Assembly: GCF_022664455.2 (NCBI RefSeq)
Contig: NZ_JAKRKC020000003.1
Location: forward strand, 1,103,818 to 1,167,817
Direction of reading: 5' to 3'
Length of the DNA stretch: 64,000 nucleotides
Source of the DNA: Actinomadura luzonensis
GTDB lineage: Bacteria > Actinomycetota > Actinomycetes > Streptosporangiales > Streptosporangiaceae
Position numbers and translations under genes: made by a program. Shown here in pieces: positions 33,638-42,343 of the stretch (its first letter is position 1; each line of letters starts with the position of its first letter). Below the pieces are notes generated by a model, which saw nothing but the letters and a program-made list of their open reading frames with translations, made no database searches and was not told where the DNA came from.

Positions 33638-36600
33638 GGACACGTCGGGCGGAACTCCTCCTGCAGCATGAGATTCTGCCACTCCTCGCGAGTGAGCGAG
33701 CGGCCCGCGTTGGCGCAGGCCGCGCCGAGCAGGTCGGCGGGCAGGGCGACGTTCCACAGCCGGGCGGTCCCGTCGCCGGCCACGGACGCCACGGACCGGC
33801 CGTCGCGGCTGTAGGCGAGCCCGGCCACGCCGCTGCCGTGACCGGTCATCGGCGCGCCGAGCGGCCGGTGCGTCCGCAGGTCCCACAGCAGCACCTCGCC
33901 GCGCGTGCTGCCGGTGGCCAGGATCTCGCCGTCCGGGCTGAACGCCAGAGCGGCGGGCGCGGCGTCCCCGGCGATCAGCGCGATGCCGATCGGGCGGCGG
34001 CTCGCGACGTCGAACAGCCGCACCCGGGCGTCGAAGCCCGCGCTGGCCAGGGTGCGGCCGTCGGGGCTGATCGCCATCCCGGTGATGACGTCGGTGTGGC
34101 CGGGGACGCTGATGCGCGGCCCGCTCTCGCGGCGGCCCGCGACGTCCCAGAACGCGATGGACCGGTCGTGCTGGACGGCGACGTACCTGCCGTCGGGGCT
34201 CGGCTCGGCCAGCCCCTTCAGGGTGGGCTCGTGCGCGAGCGGCCGCCGGGAGGCGACGTCCCAGAGCCGCAGTCCGTCGGGGTGGGAGGTGACGAGCGTG
34301 CGCCCGCCGGGCAGGAAGGCGAGCCCGGTCACGGGGCGGCGGGCGCCCGCGGGGCGGAGCGCGGGGCCGAGCGGCCGCTGGGTGGCCACGTCCCAGAGGC
34401 GAACGTCCGGGCTCTGCCGGCCGGGGACGCCGGTGGCCAGGATCCGCCCGTCGGGGCTGAGCGCGACGGCCCCCTCGCCGGGCAGCGGCCGGCCGATCTG
34501 CAGGTGGACCTTCGGGTCGGCGAGGCGGACCAGGCCGTCGTCGCCGGCCGCGGCGAGCAGCCCGCCGTCCGGGCTGAACGCGACGCGTTCGACGCCGGAG
34601 ACGTTGTCGGCGAGCGCGAGGATCGGCTGCCGGGTGGCCGCGTCCCACAGGACGGTGCGGCCGGAGGGGCCGCCGGTGGCGATCCTGGTGCCGTCGGGGC
34701 TGAAGGCGATCGTGGTGAACCCGGCGGTCCTGTCCCTGAGGACGGCGCTCTGCCGGCCCGACGGCAGGCTCCACAGCCGGGCGGTGTCGTCCCAGCTCAC
34801 GGTGGCGAGGGTGCGGCCGTCGGGGCTGAAGGCGACGTCGAGGACGGGCTGGGCGTGCCGGGCGAGCGGGCCGCCGCGCGGGCGGGCCGTGGCCGGGTCC
34901 CACAGCCGCACCGTGTCGCCGCGCGCGACGGCGAGGCTCGCGCCGTCGCGGCTGAAGGCGAGGCCGCGCACGATGCCCGCCAGGGCCGGGCCGTGGTCGG
35001 GGCGGCCCATGGGCGGGCCGTGCGGGCGGTGCGTGACCGCGTCCCACTGCCGCACGACGCCCCTGAAGTCGCCGGTCACCAGGGTCCTGCCGTCCGGGCG
35101 GTAGGCGAGCGCCGACACGACCTCCTCGTGCTCGATCGGCGGGCCCAGCTCGCGGCGGCCGGCGACGTCGTAGAAGCGGACGCCGCCGAGGCAGGCGGTG
35201 GCGAGCGTCCGGCCGTCCGGGCTGAGGGCCACATGCACGGCGGAGCAGTCGAAGCGGGGGCGGGTGACGGGCGCGCCGAGCTGCCGCCGCGAGGCCGTGT
35301 CCCACAGGCGGGCGGTGCCGTCCTGGCTGCCCGTCGCGATGGCGGAGCCGTCGGCGCTGAACGCCAGCGACACGACCTCCTTCTCGTGCCCGGCGAGCGT
35401 GTCCCGGCCGGTGCGGGCGGCGGCGGACAGCAGGCGGTTGCGGGCCTCGTCCGTCCCGGCCATCCGCCAGGCGGCCACGGCCAGCAGCGAGGACAGCGCG
35501 ACGTCGCCGGTGACCTCGCTCTGCGCCGCGAGCTGGCGGGAGGTCGCCACCCTGCGCTGCCGGTCGGCCTCGCCCGCGGCGTTCACGGCGGCGGCGGCCC
35601 CGGCGAGGGCGAGCGCCGACAGCAGCGCGAGGCCGGTCACGACGAGCCGCCGGCGGCGGCCGGCCCGCCGCGCGGCGCGGACGGAGGCGGCGACGAAGCC
35701 CTCGACGACCGGGCCGGGCGGCGGGTAGCTGTCAGGGTCCCGCTCCCAGCGGACCCGGCTGTCCTGGACGGCGAGCAGCCGCGCGCCCCGGTAGAGGAAG
35801 GCGGGGTCGCGGTGGTTGTCCTCCCACTGCGCGGCGGCCTCGATCAGCCGGTCGTACACGGACTGGGCGGCGAGGTCGGGCTCCAGCCACTGCCGCAGGG
35901 CGGGCCAGGCGGTCAGCAGCGCGTCGTGGGCGATCTCGACGGTGTCCTCGTGCAGGGTGAGCAGCCGCCGGTCGGCGAACGCGGACAGCAGCGCCCCCAC
36001 CCGCTCCTGCCGCTGCGCCGTCCGCGCGGAGGCGGCGGCGTGCACCTCGGGCAGCCGCGCCGCGCGCCGCGCGAGCCGCCCGCCGGCGGTGATCAGGGTG
36101 AGCCGGCGGAAGATCCGCAGCGCGGCCCTGCGGTCCTCGGGCGGCAGCCGGGCGAGCACCTCGTCGGCGGTGCGGCGCACGGAGTCGCGGACCCGGCCGG
36201 ACTCCTCGTACCCCCGGACGGTGAGGGTGCCCTCCTTGCGCCGCTCCCACGTGTTGCGGAGGGCCTGGGACAGCAGGGGAAGGGCGCCGGCCTGGTGGCG
36301 CTCGCCGGCGCGCAGCTCGTCGAGGATGGTCTCCACGAGACCGGGTTCGAGGCTGAGGCCCGCCGTCGCGGCGGGGCCGGTGATGGCCAGGCGCAGGTCC
36401 GGCTCCGCCATCGGCTCGACGATGACCTGGCCGTCCTGGATCGCCTCGGCGAGCTGCGGATAGGCGGCGCAGCGCTCCCAGTAGTCGGCGCGCACCCCGA
36501 CGACGACCCCGGCCCCTGCCGGGCCCTCGGTCAGGGCGTGCAGGGCCGCCACGAACGCCTGGCGCTCCCGCTCGTCGGACACCAGCGTGAACAGCTCCTC

Positions 36601-36969
36601 GAACTGGTCCACGACGAGCAGCAGCCGCCCGCCCGGCGGCGGGGGCTCCGGCAGGGCCCGCAGCGGGCGCGCCGTGGGGGTGGTGAGCACGCAGTGCCAG
36701 CGCGCGTTCCCCGCGGCCGGCAGCCCCTCCTCCGCCACGGCCGGGATCAGGCCCGCGCGCAGCAGCGACGACTTGCCGACCCCCGAGGCGCCCGTGACCA
36801 GCAGGACGGACCCGCGCCCGGCCAGCCGCCGGCCCAGGCGGCCGAGGAGGTTCGCGGTCGCCCGGCCGCGTCCGAAGAACAGCTCCGCCCGGCCCGCCTC
36901 GAACGGCGCGAGACCTTGGTAGGGACACTCCTCACTCGGGCGGTCCCCCCGCTCGATCATGACGGTCAT
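33634..36969 (-). CDS. nSTAND1-type NTPase with membrane helix and WD40 repeats
   Basis: 1111-aa signalling NTPase. CPYQGLAPFEAGRAELFFGR opens the conserved nSTAND1 module. Walker A is TGASGVGKSSLL (about 59-70) and Walker B is LLLVVDQFEELF (about 111-122), with winged-helix and helical parts to about 430. A single TM helix (VVTGLALLSALALAGAAAAV) follows near residue 450, then a coiled segment and about 13 WD40 repeats, each with SPDGRxLAT and RLWD-like phrases, to the end. The propellers should lie across the membrane or on the side opposite the NTPase and serve as sensor. It is the first gene of a three-gene operon with GTGA and ATGA overlaps. The start at 36969 has a weak ribosome binding site, with ATG 36960 possible. 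Confidence 0.87.
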   Translation of the reverse strand: MTVMIERGDRPSEECPYQGLAPFEAGRAELFFGRGRATANLLGRLGRRLAGRGSVLLVTGASGVGKSSLLRAGLIPAVAEEGLPAAGNARWHCVLTTPTARPLRALPEPPPPGGRLLLVVDQFEELFTLVSDERERQAFVAALHALTEGPAGAGVVVGVRADYWERCAAYPQLAEAIQDGQVIVEPMAEPDLRLAITGPAATAGLSLEPGLVETILDELRAGERHQAGALPLLSQALRNTWERRKEGTLTVRGYEESGRVRDSVRRTADEVLARLPPEDRRAALRIFRRLTLITAGGRLARRAARLPEVHAAASARTAQRQERVGALLSAFADRRLLTLHEDTVEIAHDALLTAWPALRQWLEPDLAAQSVYDRLIEAAAQWEDNHRDPAFLYRGARLLAVQDSRVRWERDPDSYPPPGPVVEGFVAASVRAARRAGRRRRLVVTGLALLSALALAGAAAAVNAAGEADRQRRVATSRQLAAQSEVTGDVALSSLLAVAAWRMAGTDEARNRLLSAAARTGRDTLAGHEKEVVSLAFSADGSAIATGSQDGTARLWDTASRRQLGAPVTRPRFDCSAVHVALSPDGRTLATACLGGVRFYDVAGRRELGPPIEHEEVVSALAYRPDGRTLVTGDFRGVVRQWDAVTHRPHGPPMGRPDHGPALAGIVRGLAFSRDGASLAVARGDTVRLWDPATARPRGGPLARHAQPVLDVAFSPDGRTLATVSWDDTARLWSLPSGRQSAVLRDRTAGFTTIAFSPDGTRIATGGPSGRTVLWDAATRQPILALADNVSGVERVAFSPDGGLLAAAGDDGLVRLADPKVHLQIGRPLPGEGAVALSPDGRILATGVPGRQSPDVRLWDVATQRPLGPALRPAGARRPVTGLAFLPGGRTLVTSHPDGLRLWDVASRRPLAHEPTLKGLAEPSPDGRYVAVQHDRSIAFWDVAGRRESGPRISVPGHTDVITGMAISPDGRTLASAGFDARVRLFDVASRRPIGIALIAGDAAPAALAFSPDGEILATGSTRGEVLLWDLRTHRPLGAPMTGHGSGVAGLAYSRDGRSVASVAGDGTARLWNVALPADLLGAACANAGRSLTREEWQNLMLQEEFRPTCP

Positions 36970-37132
36970 TCTGACAAACCGCGCCCACCGCCAGCAAACA
37001 CTCCGTCCGATCTCGTCCAATGTCGTCTCATAGGTGGCTTGAACGGCGTGAACACGATTTCGTCGGACTTGTCGCCATTGGAGAGGGAGGACCGGCTGCG
37101 CAGGTCCTCACGGGGGACCGCGGGAGACACCT
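36970..37132. promoter_or_regulatory. Divergent promoter region of the STAND locus
   Basis: The 163 bases between the divergent NTPase genes carry two nested inverted pairs: GTCCGA (37005-37010) with TCGGAC (37063-37068), and CCAATG (37017-37022) with CATTGG (37076-37081). The interleaved order could serve paired binding of a dimeric regulator such as the XRE protein encoded next door. No clear -35/-10 pair was found. Confidence 0.4.
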
Positions 37133-38407
37133 TTGCACCCAGCACGATCATCACTGCTCGATCTCACCCCGGCCGCCGACGCCACCGCGTCCTGCCCGGG
37201 ATCCTCGTCGGGACGGCTGCTGCGCGGCTGGCGGAAGCGGGCGCTGCTGACCCAGGAGCAGCTCGCCGAGCGGGCGGGGCTCAACGTCAGGACCGTCCGC
37301 CGGCTGGAGAACGGCGGGCCCCTGCAGCCGCGCACCAGCTCGATCCTGCTGCTGGCGCAGGCCCTCGACCTGGACGGCGAGGAGCGCGCGCTGCTCGCCG
37401 CCGTCGCCGGCGGGCCGCCGCGGGCGGCGATCGTCCCGCGCCAGCTCCCCGCCGACGTCACGGCCCTGGTGGGCCGGGAGCGCGAGCTCGCGGCGCTGGA
37501 GGACCACCTCGGCGCGGGCCCGGTCACGGCCGTCTGCGTCGAGGGCATGGCGGGCGCAGGCAAGACGGCGCTGGCGGTGCACGCCGCGCACCGGCTCGCG
37601 CACCGCTTCCCCGGCGGGCAGCTCTTCGTGGACCTGCGCGGCCACGCGCCCGGCGCGGCCCCGGTGGAGCCGGGCGAGGCCCTGGCGCGCCTGCTCCGGG
37701 CGCTCGGCGTGCCCGCCGCGGGCGTCCCCGAGCACCTGGACGACCGGGCCGCGCTCTACCGGAGCGTGCTGGCCGAGCGCAGGGTGCTCGTCGTGCTGGA
37801 CGACGCCGCCGACGAGCACCAGGTCCTCCCCCTGCTGCCCGGGGGCCAGGACTGCCGGGTCGTCGTCACCGGCCGCCGGCGGCTGAGCTGCCTGCCGGAC
37901 GCCGCGACCCTGCCGCTCGGCGTGCTCCCGCAGGCCGCGGCGGCCGCCCTGTTCGCCCAGGTGGCCGGGCCCGAGCGGGTGGCGGGGGCGCCGGCGGAGG
38001 AGCTGTCGGAGGTGGTGGCGCGCTGCGGGCTGCTGCCCCTGGCGGTCGGCGTCGCCGCCGCCCGGCTGCGGGCGCACGCCACGTGGAGCGTGCGGCACCT
38101 GCTGGACCGGCTGGCCGGCGACCGGCTGGCCGAGCTGCGCGCCGGACGGCACGACGTGGCCGCCGCCCTGGACCTGTCCTACGACCGGCTCCCGCCCGAG
38201 CTGCGGCGGGCGTACCGGCTGCTGGGCACGGGCCCTGGGGCCGACTTCGGGGCCGGGGCCGCCGCAGAGCTGCTGGGCACGTCCGTCCCGCGCGCGGAGC
38301 GGCTGCTCGACCAGCTGCTCGAGGTGCATCTCGTGCAGGAGACCGCCCCCGGCCGCTACCACCTGCCCGGCCTGTTGCGCGACCACGCACGGGGTAGAGC
38401 GAGGTGA
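37133..38407 (+). CDS. XRE-NB-ARC STAND regulator lacking a TPR tail
   Basis: 424 aa from a TTG start with GGGAG upstream. An XRE helix-turn-helix occupies about 26-90 (ALLTQEQLAERAGLNVRTVR, RLENGGPLQPRTSSILLLAQ). An NB-ARC ATPase follows: Walker A EGMAGAGKTALA (about 137-148), Walker B RRVLVVLDDAADE, the GLPL-like CGLLPLAVGVAAARL, and the winged-helix region LDLSYDRLPPELRRAYRLLG. Homologues of the AfsR/XRE-NB-ARC kind continue for several hundred residues of TPR. Here the protein stops right after HLPGLLRDHARGRAR. It may be a minimal form or truncated. It is divergent from the nSTAND-WD40 operon and may regulate it. Confidence 0.85.
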   Translation: MHPARSSLLDLTPAADATASCPGSSSGRLLRGWRKRALLTQEQLAERAGLNVRTVRRLENGGPLQPRTSSILLLAQALDLDGEERALLAAVAGGPPRAAIVPRQLPADVTALVGRERELAALEDHLGAGPVTAVCVEGMAGAGKTALAVHAAHRLAHRFPGGQLFVDLRGHAPGAAPVEPGEALARLLRALGVPAAGVPEHLDDRAALYRSVLAERRVLVVLDDAADEHQVLPLLPGGQDCRVVVTGRRRLSCLPDAATLPLGVLPQAAAAALFAQVAGPERVAGAPAEELSEVVARCGLLPLAVGVAAARLRAHATWSVRHLLDRLAGDRLAELRAGRHDVAAALDLSYDRLPPELRRAYRLLGTGPGADFGAGAAAELLGTSVPRAERLLDQLLEVHLVQETAPGRYHLPGLLRDHARGRAR

Positions 38408-38823
38408 TGGTCGAACACGTGCCGGAACGCAACGAGGAGTCCAGGGATCGTGCCCAGCGGGCGCGCGAGCGGGCCCGGCGGGCCGACGAGCGGAGTGCGC
38501 AGGCGCGGCAGCGGGTCGAGGAGCTGCGGGACGCGTGCGAGCGGCCCCCCGAGGGCCGGGCGACCGGGTCCACCCCGGCGCAGGCGCGGCAGGCGGCCGA
38601 GCGGGCCCTGCGGGCGGAACGGGCGGCCGAGCGGGCGGAGTCCGAGGCCCGCGCCGGCCATCGCCGCGCCGCCGAGGCGCACCGGGAGAACGCCGCGCTG
38701 CACGAGTGGGCCGCCGAGACGGGCGTCGGCGACGAGGCCCGGCACCGGGAGCGGGCCGGCCACGAGCGCCGGGAAGCGCGCGAGAACGACCGGCAGGCCG
38801 ACCCGGACGACGACGGCCCGTGA
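38404..38823 (+). CDS. Small charged coiled-coil protein
   Basis: 139-aa protein, almost entirely helical and very rich in Arg, Glu and Ala (RDRAQRARERARRADERSAQ, then QAAERALRAERAAERAESEA). A long coiled coil is expected. No catalytic motif. Some His residues cluster in HRRAAEAHRENAALHEWAAE. Its GTG or ATG start (38404 or 38407) overlaps the NB-ARC stop, so the two are translated as a unit. It may substitute for the missing TPR region as an oligomerisation partner, which is inference. Confidence 0.7.
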   Translation: MMVEHVPERNEESRDRAQRARERARRADERSAQARQRVEELRDACERPPEGRATGSTPAQARQAAERALRAERAAERAESEARAGHRRAAEAHRENAALHEWAAETGVGDEARHRERAGHERREARENDRQADPDDDGP

Positions 38824-38865
38824 GCCCGGCCCCGTCACTCCGCCGCCGCTGAGAACGAAAAGGCT

Positions 38866-38894
38866 TTGCCGCATATGCCCTGATTGAGTAGGGT
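38866..38894 (+). promoter_or_regulatory. Promoter of the MFS gene at 38904
   Basis: TTGCCG (38866-38871), a 17-base spacer, then TAGGGT (38889-38894), followed after 9 bases by the GTG start. Good vegetative-type spacing. The transcript would be leaderless or nearly so. Confidence 0.6.
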
Positions 38895-38903
38895 GCTGCG
38901 CTC

Positions 38904-40130
38904 GTGATCACAGTGGTGGAGCGTGTCCTGCCCGCTCGGCTCGGGACAGGATTCCGATGGTTGCTGGCGTCGAGCTGGCTGACGAACCTCGGGGACGGCC
39001 TCTCGGCCGCCGCCGGGCCGCTGCTGATCGCCTCGCTGACCCGCGACCCGCTGCTGATCGCGCTGTCGGCCCTGGTGGGCTGGGCGCCGCCGCTGCTGTT
39101 CAGCCTGTACGCGGGCGTCCTGTCGGACCGGCACGACCGCCGCAGGATCGTCCTGGTCGCGAACGCGGCCCGGGCCGTGGTGCTGGCGGCGCTCGTCGTG
39201 CTCATGCTGACCGGCTCCCTGACCGTGGCGACGGCGCTGGCGGCGCTCACGCTCCGGTCCGTGGCCGAGGTGTTCGCCGACAACGCCACGGCCACGCTGA
39301 CGCCCATGATGGTCGCCAGGGACGACCTCGCCGTCGCCAACGCCCGCCTCGGCACCGGGTTCATCACGCTCAACCAGCTCGCCGGGCCGCCGGTCGGGGC
39401 CGCGCTGTTCGGCCTGGGCCTGACCTGGCCGTTCGCGGCCCAGCTGCTCCTGGTGGCGGCCGGGATGGTGCTGGTCTCGCGGATCACGCTGCCGCCGCAC
39501 GGCCGGCGGGCCGGCGACCCGCGGCCCGGCACGCTGCGGGAGCTGGTCGCCGGGTTCGCCTGGACCCTCCGGCACGCGGCGGTCCGCACGCTCGCGCTCA
39601 CCATCCTGATCTTCAACTTCACGTTCGGCGCGGCCTGGTCGGTCCTCGTCCTCTACACCCAGGAGCAGCTCGGCCTCGGCGCCGTGGGCTTCGGCCTGAT
39701 GACCACGATCGGCGGCATCGGCGGCCTGCTCGGCACCGGCCTGTACGGCGCCATCACCCGCCGGGTGAGCCTCGGCGCGCTGATGCGGATCGGGCTGGTC
39801 ATCGAGACGTTCACGCACCTGGGCCTGGCCCTGACCCACTCGCCGTGGGTGGCGGGGGGCATCTTCCTGGTCTTCGGCGCGCACGCCTTCATCTGGGGCA
39901 CCACCTCGGTCACGGTCCGCCAGCGCGCGGTCCCGCACGAGCTGCAGGGCCGGGTCGGCAGCGTCAACACCATCTGCGTCTACGCCGGCTTGGTGGTCGG
40001 CTCGCTGATCGGCGGGGTGCTGGCCACCCGGTTCGGCGTGGCGGCGCCGTTCTGGTTCGCCTTCGGCGGCTCGGCGGTGTTCGTGGCGCTGCTCTGGCGG
40101 CAGCTCATGCTCATCGCGCACGACGACTGA
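38904..40130 (+). CDS. MFS transporter
   Basis: 408-aa permease with about 11-12 predicted TM helices, of the MFS_3/EntS-like drug-efflux type. The loop 2-3 signature is seen as YAGVLSDRHDRRRIVLVANA, and the region with LRSVAEVFADNATATLTPMM resembles the proton-antiport motif-containing TM5 context. Substrate unknown. The helix RQRAVPHELQGRVGSVNTIC is typical of this family. Transcribed alone from a TTGCCG/TAGGGT promoter. It lies between the STAND locus and the lipid cluster and belongs clearly to neither. Confidence 0.9.
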   Translation: MITVVERVLPARLGTGFRWLLASSWLTNLGDGLSAAAGPLLIASLTRDPLLIALSALVGWAPPLLFSLYAGVLSDRHDRRRIVLVANAARAVVLAALVVLMLTGSLTVATALAALTLRSVAEVFADNATATLTPMMVARDDLAVANARLGTGFITLNQLAGPPVGAALFGLGLTWPFAAQLLLVAAGMVLVSRITLPPHGRRAGDPRPGTLRELVAGFAWTLRHAAVRTLALTILIFNFTFGAAWSVLVLYTQEQLGLGAVGFGLMTTIGGIGGLLGTGLYGAITRRVSLGALMRIGLVIETFTHLGLALTHSPWVAGGIFLVFGAHAFIWGTTSVTVRQRAVPHELQGRVGSVNTICVYAGLVVGSLIGGVLATRFGVAAPFWFAFGGSAVFVALLWRQLMLIAHDD

Positions 40131-40260
40131 TCCGGCGGCCGGTAAAAAGGCACCGATAAACGCACGAAAGGTGCCGGAAGAAGATATTAGCCACGTTTGT
40201 TTTCCCAGGTCAGCGGGGTAAGGTCGGCATATCGTCGCCACCAGGAAACGGGCCGGGAAT

Positions 40261-42333
40261 TTGTCGTTCTTCGTCACCCGCATCGGCGGGCGGAAAATCG
40301 CCGTGGCCATCGTCCTGTGCTGGGTGGGGCTCGCCGTCGCGGCCGTGCTCGCCGGTGGCCGGCTCGGCGACGTCCGGGTCACCAGCGGCGACGCGATGCT
40401 GGCGCGCGGCGCGGAGTCCGCCCGCGTGCTGTCCCTCATGGCGCAGCAGCAGGGCGGGCGGGTCATTCCCACCACCGTCGTGTACGAACGCGCGGGGCCG
40501 CTGCTGCGGCAGGACGTCGTCGCCGTCCGGCACGACATCAGGCGGTTCGCCGTCGTCCCCGGCGTGCTCCGCGCCGCGCGCCACCCGGTGCCGAGCGGCG
40601 ACGGGCAGGCGCTCCAGGTGCCCTTGCTGCTGTCGGGGCAGCAGGGCGTGCTGGTCGAGCCGGTCGTGCAGCGGCTGCGGCAGATCACCGGCGAAGGGCT
40701 GCCGGCGGGGCTGTCCGGGCACGTCACCGGCCTCGGCGGGGCGGGGGCCGACTACGCCGACGCCTTCCAGCGGGTCGACGTCACGCTGCTGGCGCTCAGC
40801 CTCGGGGTGGTGTTCCTCGTGCTCGTCGCCGTCTACCGCAGCCCCGTCCTGTGGCTGGTGCCGATGATCGCCGTCGTGGTCGCCTACCTGTGCGCCGGGG
40901 CGGCCGTCTGCCTGCTCTCCCGGGAGGGGCTGCTGGACGTGCTCGGCGCGACGCCCGAGGTGTTCACGGTCCTGGTGTTCGGCGTGGCCACCGACTACGC
41001 GCTGCTGCTCGTCGCCCGCTACCGGGAGCGGCTGCGGGTCACGCACGACCGCGACGCGGCGCTGCGCGAGGCGCTGGCCGGCGGCGTCCGCACGGTCGTG
41101 GCCTCGGCGCTGACCGTGGCGGGCGGGCTGGGCTGCCTGCTGGTGGCCGACACCAACGCGCTGCGCTCGATCGGCGCCGCCGCGGCCGTGGGCGTCGTGG
41201 TCACGATGGTGGTGATGGTGACGTTCCTGCCGGCGCTGATGGCGCTCGGCGGGCGGTGGGCGTTCTGGCCGGTCATCCCCCGGCCGGGCGGGCGCGAGCG
41301 CGACCGGCTGTGGCGGCGGGTGGCGGGCTTCGTCGGGCGGCGCTCGCCGCTGGCGTGGGCCGGGTCGGCGCTGCTGCTGGCGGTGGCCTGCCTGGGGCTG
41401 GCCACGGTGAACGCCGCGGGCATCCCGCCGTCGGGGCTGTTCACCCAGCGTACGGACTCCGTCGAGGGGCACGACGCGCTGGCGCGGCACTACACCGTGA
41501 ACGCGCCCGTCGTGGTGCTGGCCCGCGACGAGGCGAGCGAGGCGGTGGCCCGCACCGTGCGCGGCGTGCAGGGGGTCGTGGCCGTGCGGCCGGGCCCGCC
41601 CGCGCCGTGGCGGGCGATGGAGGTGACGCTGGCCGCCGAGCCGAGCACGGCCGAGGCGAGCCGGCTGGTGGGCGAGCTGCGCCGGGCGCTCGCCGCCGGG
41701 CCCGTCGCCGGCCAGGCGCTGGTCGGCGGGCTCGCGGCCGAGTTCGTCGACTCGCGCGACGCCGCCGTCTCCGACGCGCGGGCGATCGTGCCGCTGATCC
41801 TGCTGGTGGTGGCGCTGGTGCTGGTCGTGCTGCTGCGCAGCGTGGCGGCGCCGCTGCTGCTGATCGGCACGGTCGTGTTGTCGTTCGCGGCGACGCTGGG
41901 GCTCTGCTCGGCGCTGTTCACGCGGGTGCTGGGCTTCCCGGCCATGGATCCGTCGTTCGTCCTGTACGCGTTCGTCTTCCTCGTCGCGTTCGGCATCGAC
42001 TACAACATCTTCCTGATGGCCCGGGTGCGCGAGGAGGCCGTCGCGCTCGACACGCGGGAGGCGACGCTGCGGGCGTTGCGGGTGACCGGCGGCGTGATCA
42101 CGGCGGCGGGGGTGGTGCTGGCGGCGGCGTTCGCGGTGCTGGCCGTGCTGCCGCTGGTGCCGGTCGTGCAGCTCGGGCTGCTGGTGGCGGTGGGCGTCGT
42201 CCTCGACACCGTGCTGGTGCGCTCGTTCCTGGTGCCCGCGCTGGCCCATCACCTGGGCCCGCGCGTGTGGTGGCCGGCCCGCCGCAGCCGCCACGCCCGC
42301 ACCCGGCTCGCCCCGCAGACGAGCGCCGCCTGA
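40261..42333 (+). CDS. MMPL/RND-type lipid or hydrophobe exporter
   Basis: 690-aa RND-superfamily protein of the MMPL type. TM1 is near residue 15-32, followed by an extracellular loop to about 170. A bundle of TM2-6 then carries VLVFGVATDYALLLVARYRE, the conserved Asp-Tyr of the proton relay. The second half repeats the plan, with VFLVAFGIDYNIFLMARVRE. MMPL proteins export or flip complex lipids in actinobacteria. Next to acyl-chain and ceramide-type enzymes it is the natural candidate to move the product across the membrane. Start taken as TTG 40261 (MSFFVTRIGGRKI). Confidence 0.88.
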   Translation: MSFFVTRIGGRKIAVAIVLCWVGLAVAAVLAGGRLGDVRVTSGDAMLARGAESARVLSLMAQQQGGRVIPTTVVYERAGPLLRQDVVAVRHDIRRFAVVPGVLRAARHPVPSGDGQALQVPLLLSGQQGVLVEPVVQRLRQITGEGLPAGLSGHVTGLGGAGADYADAFQRVDVTLLALSLGVVFLVLVAVYRSPVLWLVPMIAVVVAYLCAGAAVCLLSREGLLDVLGATPEVFTVLVFGVATDYALLLVARYRERLRVTHDRDAALREALAGGVRTVVASALTVAGGLGCLLVADTNALRSIGAAAAVGVVVTMVVMVTFLPALMALGGRWAFWPVIPRPGGRERDRLWRRVAGFVGRRSPLAWAGSALLLAVACLGLATVNAAGIPPSGLFTQRTDSVEGHDALARHYTVNAPVVVLARDEASEAVARTVRGVQGVVAVRPGPPAPWRAMEVTLAAEPSTAEASRLVGELRRALAAGPVAGQALVGGLAAEFVDSRDAAVSDARAIVPLILLVVALVLVVLLRSVAAPLLLIGTVVLSFAATLGLCSALFTRVLGFPAMDPSFVLYAFVFLVAFGIDYNIFLMARVREEAVALDTREATLRALRVTGGVITAAGVVLAAAFAVLAVLPLVPVVQLGLLVAVGVVLDTVLVRSFLVPALAHHLGPRVWWPARRSRHARTRLAPQTSAA

Positions 42334-42343
42334 CCCGGCCCGC

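Noticed and set aside
33838..38397. 1519-codon plus-strand open frame opposite the WD40 gene
   Set aside because: Antisense artefact of GC-rich third positions; low-complexity Arg/Gly/Pro composition, while the minus-strand frames carry WD40 and NTPase motifs.
37151..39622. 823-codon minus-strand frame opposite the XRE-NB-ARC and MFS genes
   Set aside because: Shadow of the plus-strand genes.
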